Positions 60,801 through 64,000 of a DNA stretch of 64,000 bases are shown piece after piece. The stretch comes from Acanthaster planci. Lineage: Eukaryota; Echinodermata; Asteroidea; Valvatida; Acanthasteridae. Position 1 is the stretch's first letter. Each line of letters begins with the position of its first letter. The translations under genes were made by a program, and so were the position numbers. The stretch is taken from positions 5,674,699-5,738,698 of the forward strand of contig NW_019091355.1 of NCBI RefSeq assembly GCF_001949145.1, given 5' to 3'. The notes beneath the pieces were generated by a model. It was given only the letters and a program-made list of their open reading frames with translations, was not told the DNA's origin and ran no database searches.

Positions 60801-63800
60801 TGGACTAGTTGAAGCAACTCAAAGATGACATTACCTTTGCACAGAGGGATGACAGTTCATCCGTTCCCCCATACACACAGCCAGAAACTCTGCCTTTCTT
60901 CCAGTCTATCTCATCTGTATCAACAGGATGAACCAAGACATGGTCAACTACTGATGTTGAACTTGGAATTGTTTCTTCTGCAATCTGTCTCACCGCTGAT
61001 CAACACATTCCCCCTTCATTGACATCAAAGTATTCACATCTACCTACACAGCCATTATCATCATCAAACATTTAAAATCTTCGCAACAGCCTACAAGAAT
61101 CTCTATGTGTAACTATTCAGTACCAATGAAGCCATACCATCTGATCACCACTCGTCCTCTGTATTACCAACACGGATCTTGTATAGACCATTATCCCCAG
61201 ATCACCTCTGAACTCATCACCATCACCACCCTGATTGTCACCAGGTCTCTAATGTCAGCTGTCATCAACATTCCCAGTGCTGCCACTGCCCAGCACTATC
61301 ATTCATACCACCATTCCAATCATCAAACCGATTTCAATCATTGCCACCATTCCAATCATCACATTGATTTAAATCATCACTGCCATTCTTATCACACTGA
61401 ATTGAACCATCACCACCATTCCTAAGGGTACATGTATCATCACATTGATAGAAATCATCACCACACTGCAATCTTCACATTAATTTCAATCATCACCACA
61501 ATCCAAATCAATCCTACCATCTCAATTCAACATGTTTCACCATCATCAATTCCATCAAAAATTAGCGACGATGAAGGATCTATAACATGCACATGTATCC
61601 ACCAGATCTGGTGTTTGATGTTCTGTGCATTATTATCCCTGAAACATTTTGACATGTAAAAACCATCTCATCAAGGGAGTACGTACTGCAGTGCAACCAT
61701 TTCAGGCACAACCTGGTAAATAAATGTCAATAAGACTCTCTGCTCTCACAGTTACCATGCATGTGTACCAAGTGACTCCTAGGTGGAGAGGCAAGTGGAG
61801 GAAGAGCAGAGAGCTATTTGCATAAACAGAGGGCTAACTCATCATTTTCAATTCATGTGCATGTCTGTAGACAATAACAAATTAAGATCCATGGAACACA
61901 TTCTGAATCATGCAACACTCAAGTGTAACATCTGCAAGAGCACAGAGCCTGTTTTTTGACACTACAATTAGTTTCTGCAGTACAGATATCCATGCATTTC
62001 CATTGTTTACGCAGCACAAAATAAATGCTTATTTACTTGCTTGGGCATTCAAACATTTTTTTGCAGATCAACTTTGTTGATGTATCAACAACAGTGTTGA
62101 TGTAACACTTCAGACTACAGCATACAGATGCAAACATGCAAATAGCTGCACAAGAGCTGTGCAAAATATCATGTTTTCCATTACCTTGAGTTTCTGTGTA
62201 AACATGGATCGCCAAGCAGGCATCATATTGTAATTGAGTTGGCGCTTGACCCTAATGTTTGCCGCAATTGTTGAATTTAAATTCCTGACAATATAATCTG
62301 GAGTTAGAAATCCTAACCTCCAGGCCACATATCCCACATCACAGCTAGATCAATTACCATCACATCATTTTACCATTACGGCTGTGCCAAATATCCAAAA
62401 ATCTGAATATTCGATCGATAATCAAATACTTGAATATTATTTTCCAAATTTGAGTATTCGAATGCGAAATTCATGAACAAGAAGGGAGAATTTTCTTTTT
62501 TTTAAATGAGAAAAATTGCATGAGCAGATTCAAATGAAAAGTGACAGAAATCTTACAACGAATCAACGAATAAATTGTTCATTAAATAATTTTAAAAAAT
62601 AGAAACTTTCAAGAGGGCAAGAAGTACTTTTCATCTCTTAAATCTTGCTAAAGTGTGGACGTAAGAAGCTGCATCTGTTGTAATGATTACAATGTACAAT
62701 TGTGTGCATTATTGCAACTGATTTTGTATATGGTTTAAACATCAACAATCTGCCAGTTGGTAAGACCTAATATTCGGATATTCGATCAAACTGAAGGTCG
62801 AATATTCAAATAGTGAATTATTCGAATTGACTCAGCCCTAATCACCATTAATCCGAATCCCATATCATCCTCACCACCTTCATAATGTGGATCACCACCA
62901 TCCCCTAAGCACTCACATTCACCATATGTTCACCATCACCGCCATGACTTTCATCACCAACACCACCCTTACCCCTTCATCCTCAACTTCCTTCCAACCT
63001 ACCCATGGCATGGTATCCATTCTTGATTCTCCTGAGTACAGCACTCTCAGACATTCCTTTCATGGGGAGGGCCTTCAGGTATACCTCCCCATCTTTCATG
63101 CAGTTTAAACTGCGAGTCACAGCAGCCTTGGACTTCTCCATTTCCTTCTTGACCTAAAAACATCAACATTGAGTAAAACTGTGTATAATTCCAATAAAAT
63201 CACTGCAACTTTGTGACTTGTCACATAAAAGAGAACTGAGACCATTGCTTAATTATTTACCTGGATTACAGTATGGGTGGTGTGGTGAGTGGACAATATT
63301 TTTGCAAGTGAAGGGCCATTTATATTATAGTGTCTCTATAATGGTTTGGGACAGAAAAGTACTCAAATGAAACTGTCATTCAGTTTTTACATAGATGTAC
63401 GACACAGTGCATGTCACACACTGTATGTACATGTATGCCCATGCATCCATTATACATGTACATGGTTGGGTCTGCCAAACTGTAACACTACAGAGGGGTG
63501 AATGGGAAACTTTGAGATGCTTGGTAGTGGCAATCATACCACCAGTGTTGGAGCAGTCCTACTCAAACTCAAGTACACCTTGAATACCAACGAGTACTTG
63601 GCCTGTACTCGACTGGAAGTACTCAAAAAAAAAAAAGAATCGGTATGTTGCTGCCACCAACACATCCAAGTCTCCCATCGGAAGCATCCCAACTATAATT
63701 GGGGCAGATGTTATCGATGCATATCATAGTTTCTTTTCCTCTATATCATTATGTCAATTCACAGTGTTTGTCATAGGCAATTGTACCTCTCACTTTTCAA

Positions 63801-63981
63801 AAATTGAGGGGAAAAAAGGGTGAAAGTTTTTGAACAGAATTTTGAAAAAGCAGTCCAGAAGCCCCTAAAGCAATTTTGAATTGTGCCAGGACATTGTGAC
63901 AGTTGGAACTTACCACTTGTTTGACAAACGGTAGACTACGGAAAGTCTTGAAGAATGACATCTTAATTCGCTCAGGTATTG
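48808..63981 (-). CDS. SGPL1: Sphingosine-1-phosphate lyase, 13 exons, 5' end outside window
   Basis: PLP-dependent lyase of the endoplasmic reticulum membrane. It cleaves sphingosine-1-phosphate to hexadecenal and phosphoethanolamine, the exit step of sphingolipid breakdown. Exons: 63914-63981, 63003-63153, 60835-60914, 56546-56674, 55766-55854, 54326-54434, 53180-53278, 52345-52491, 51720-51840, 50722-50839, 49996-50142, 49515-49635, 48808-48936. All junctions are GT-AG and in phase, giving 501 residues plus stop. Landmarks: [44 protein letters not shown], and SADTHK at the end of the 52345 exon, whose Lys should hold PLP (about residue 290 here, human 353). YGFAPKGSS and [14 protein letters not shown] follow. 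Some 60 N-terminal residues with the membrane segment lie to the right. Position 49172, in the intron before the last exon, is an undetermined base. The longest introns are 4.2 and 2.1 kb. Identification is firm. Confidence 0.96.
54007..54044. repeat. Perfect 38-bp palindrome without spacer
   Basis: GGCATATACTGGTACATGT is followed directly by its exact reverse complement. The centre is the ACATGTACATGT motif frequent in this genome. It lies in an SGPL1 intron and could extrude as a cruciform or fold in the transcript. Confidence 0.9.
57610..57769. repeat. 160-bp palindromic element in SGPL1 intron
   Basis: Arms of about 55 bp, GGGTCATTCCATGAGG... at 57612 and its inverted copy ending at 57769, share GGGCACAATTTGTGA, GGTGTC and TTGTTACATG. 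The spacer is about 40 bp. Likely a small non-autonomous DNA transposon. Confidence 0.75.
61305..61520. repeat. Minisatellite of about 36-39 bp (CACCATTCCAATCATCA)
   Basis: About four to five diverged copies of a unit around CACCATTCCAATCATCA followed by TTGATTTCAATCATC. The plus-strand reading gives His-rich low-complexity frames that are not genes. It lies in the SGPL1 intron between 60914 and 63003. Confidence 0.6.
62377..62840. mobile_element. hAT-like non-autonomous element rich in AATATTCG
   Basis: The ends TACGGCTGTGCCAA and TTGACTCAGCCCTA are imperfect inverted repeats of the TAGGGCTG type. The flanks TTTACCAT (62369-62376) and ATCACCAT (62841-62848) agree at 6 of 8 positions, compatible with an aged 8-bp target duplication. 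The interior arms are rich in GAATATTCG words in both orientations, with no coding capacity. It lies in the same SGPL1 intron as the minisatellite at 61305. Confidence 0.6.
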
Positions 63982-64000
63982 CTAATGGTGAATTGAAAAA

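Noticed and set aside
61105-61425. His-rich 106-codon frame
   Set aside because: Minisatellite translation inside an SGPL1 intron.
63545-63640. CAGTGTTGGAGCAGTCC start followed by ACTCAAGTAC words and poly-A
   Set aside because: Looks like one end of another hAT-like element, but the other end could not be located.

Overview
This is a window of animal nuclear DNA: small exons of about 70-175 bp, GT-AG introns of roughly 0.5-7 kb, about 40% GC by eye, many old transposon remnants and one assembly gap (15863-16622). The protein families, the DIRS-type and piggyBac-type remnants, and the frequent short words TAGGCCTA and ACATGTAC suggest a marine invertebrate deuterostome such as an echinoderm, hemichordate or cephalochordate. 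I lean weakly to echinoderm and cannot name the species.

All five genes that could be reconstructed lie on the minus strand. From right to left (5' to 3' for the genes) they are: (1) SGPL1, sphingosine-1-phosphate lyase, 63981-48808, thirteen exons, with its first exon(s) beyond the right edge; (2) four complete sigma-class glutathione S-transferase genes (hematopoietic prostaglandin D synthase-like) in a head-to-tail array: GST-D 40814-36214, GST-C 30428-27033, GST-B 24161-20087 and GST-A 18346-4374. Each GST has five coding exons. Exon 1 is always 133 bp, exon 2 always 93 bp, and the intron phases are 1,1,0,0 in every copy, so the array arose by tandem duplication. The copies encode 206 (A), 207 (B), 205 (C) and 203 (D) residues, with no frame breaks. 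All keep Tyr8 and Trp39, but C and D have Leu where sigma enzymes normally have Arg14.

The remaining sequence is mostly mobile-element debris. GST-A is stretched to 14 kb. Its intron 4 holds an endonuclease/RT-type non-LTR retrotransposon and a piggyBac transposase pseudogene. Its intron 2 holds a GC-rich minisatellite, a Tc1/mariner fossil and the N gap. A DIRS-type tyrosine-recombinase retrotransposon fragment lies between GST-B and GST-C. GST-D ends 45 bp from a 290-bp palindromic element, and its introns hold a hAT-like element with a perfect 8-bp target duplication plus a large foldback repeat. Related short TIR elements occur at 46760 and 47620. SGPL1 introns carry a perfect 38-bp palindrome, two inverted-repeat elements and a minisatellite.

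No bacterial-style operon, CRISPR array, rRNA or tRNA was found. Functionally the window joins a glutathione-conjugation/prostanoid-type enzyme array to a sphingolipid-catabolism gene. I see nothing that ties their functions together beyond adjacency.
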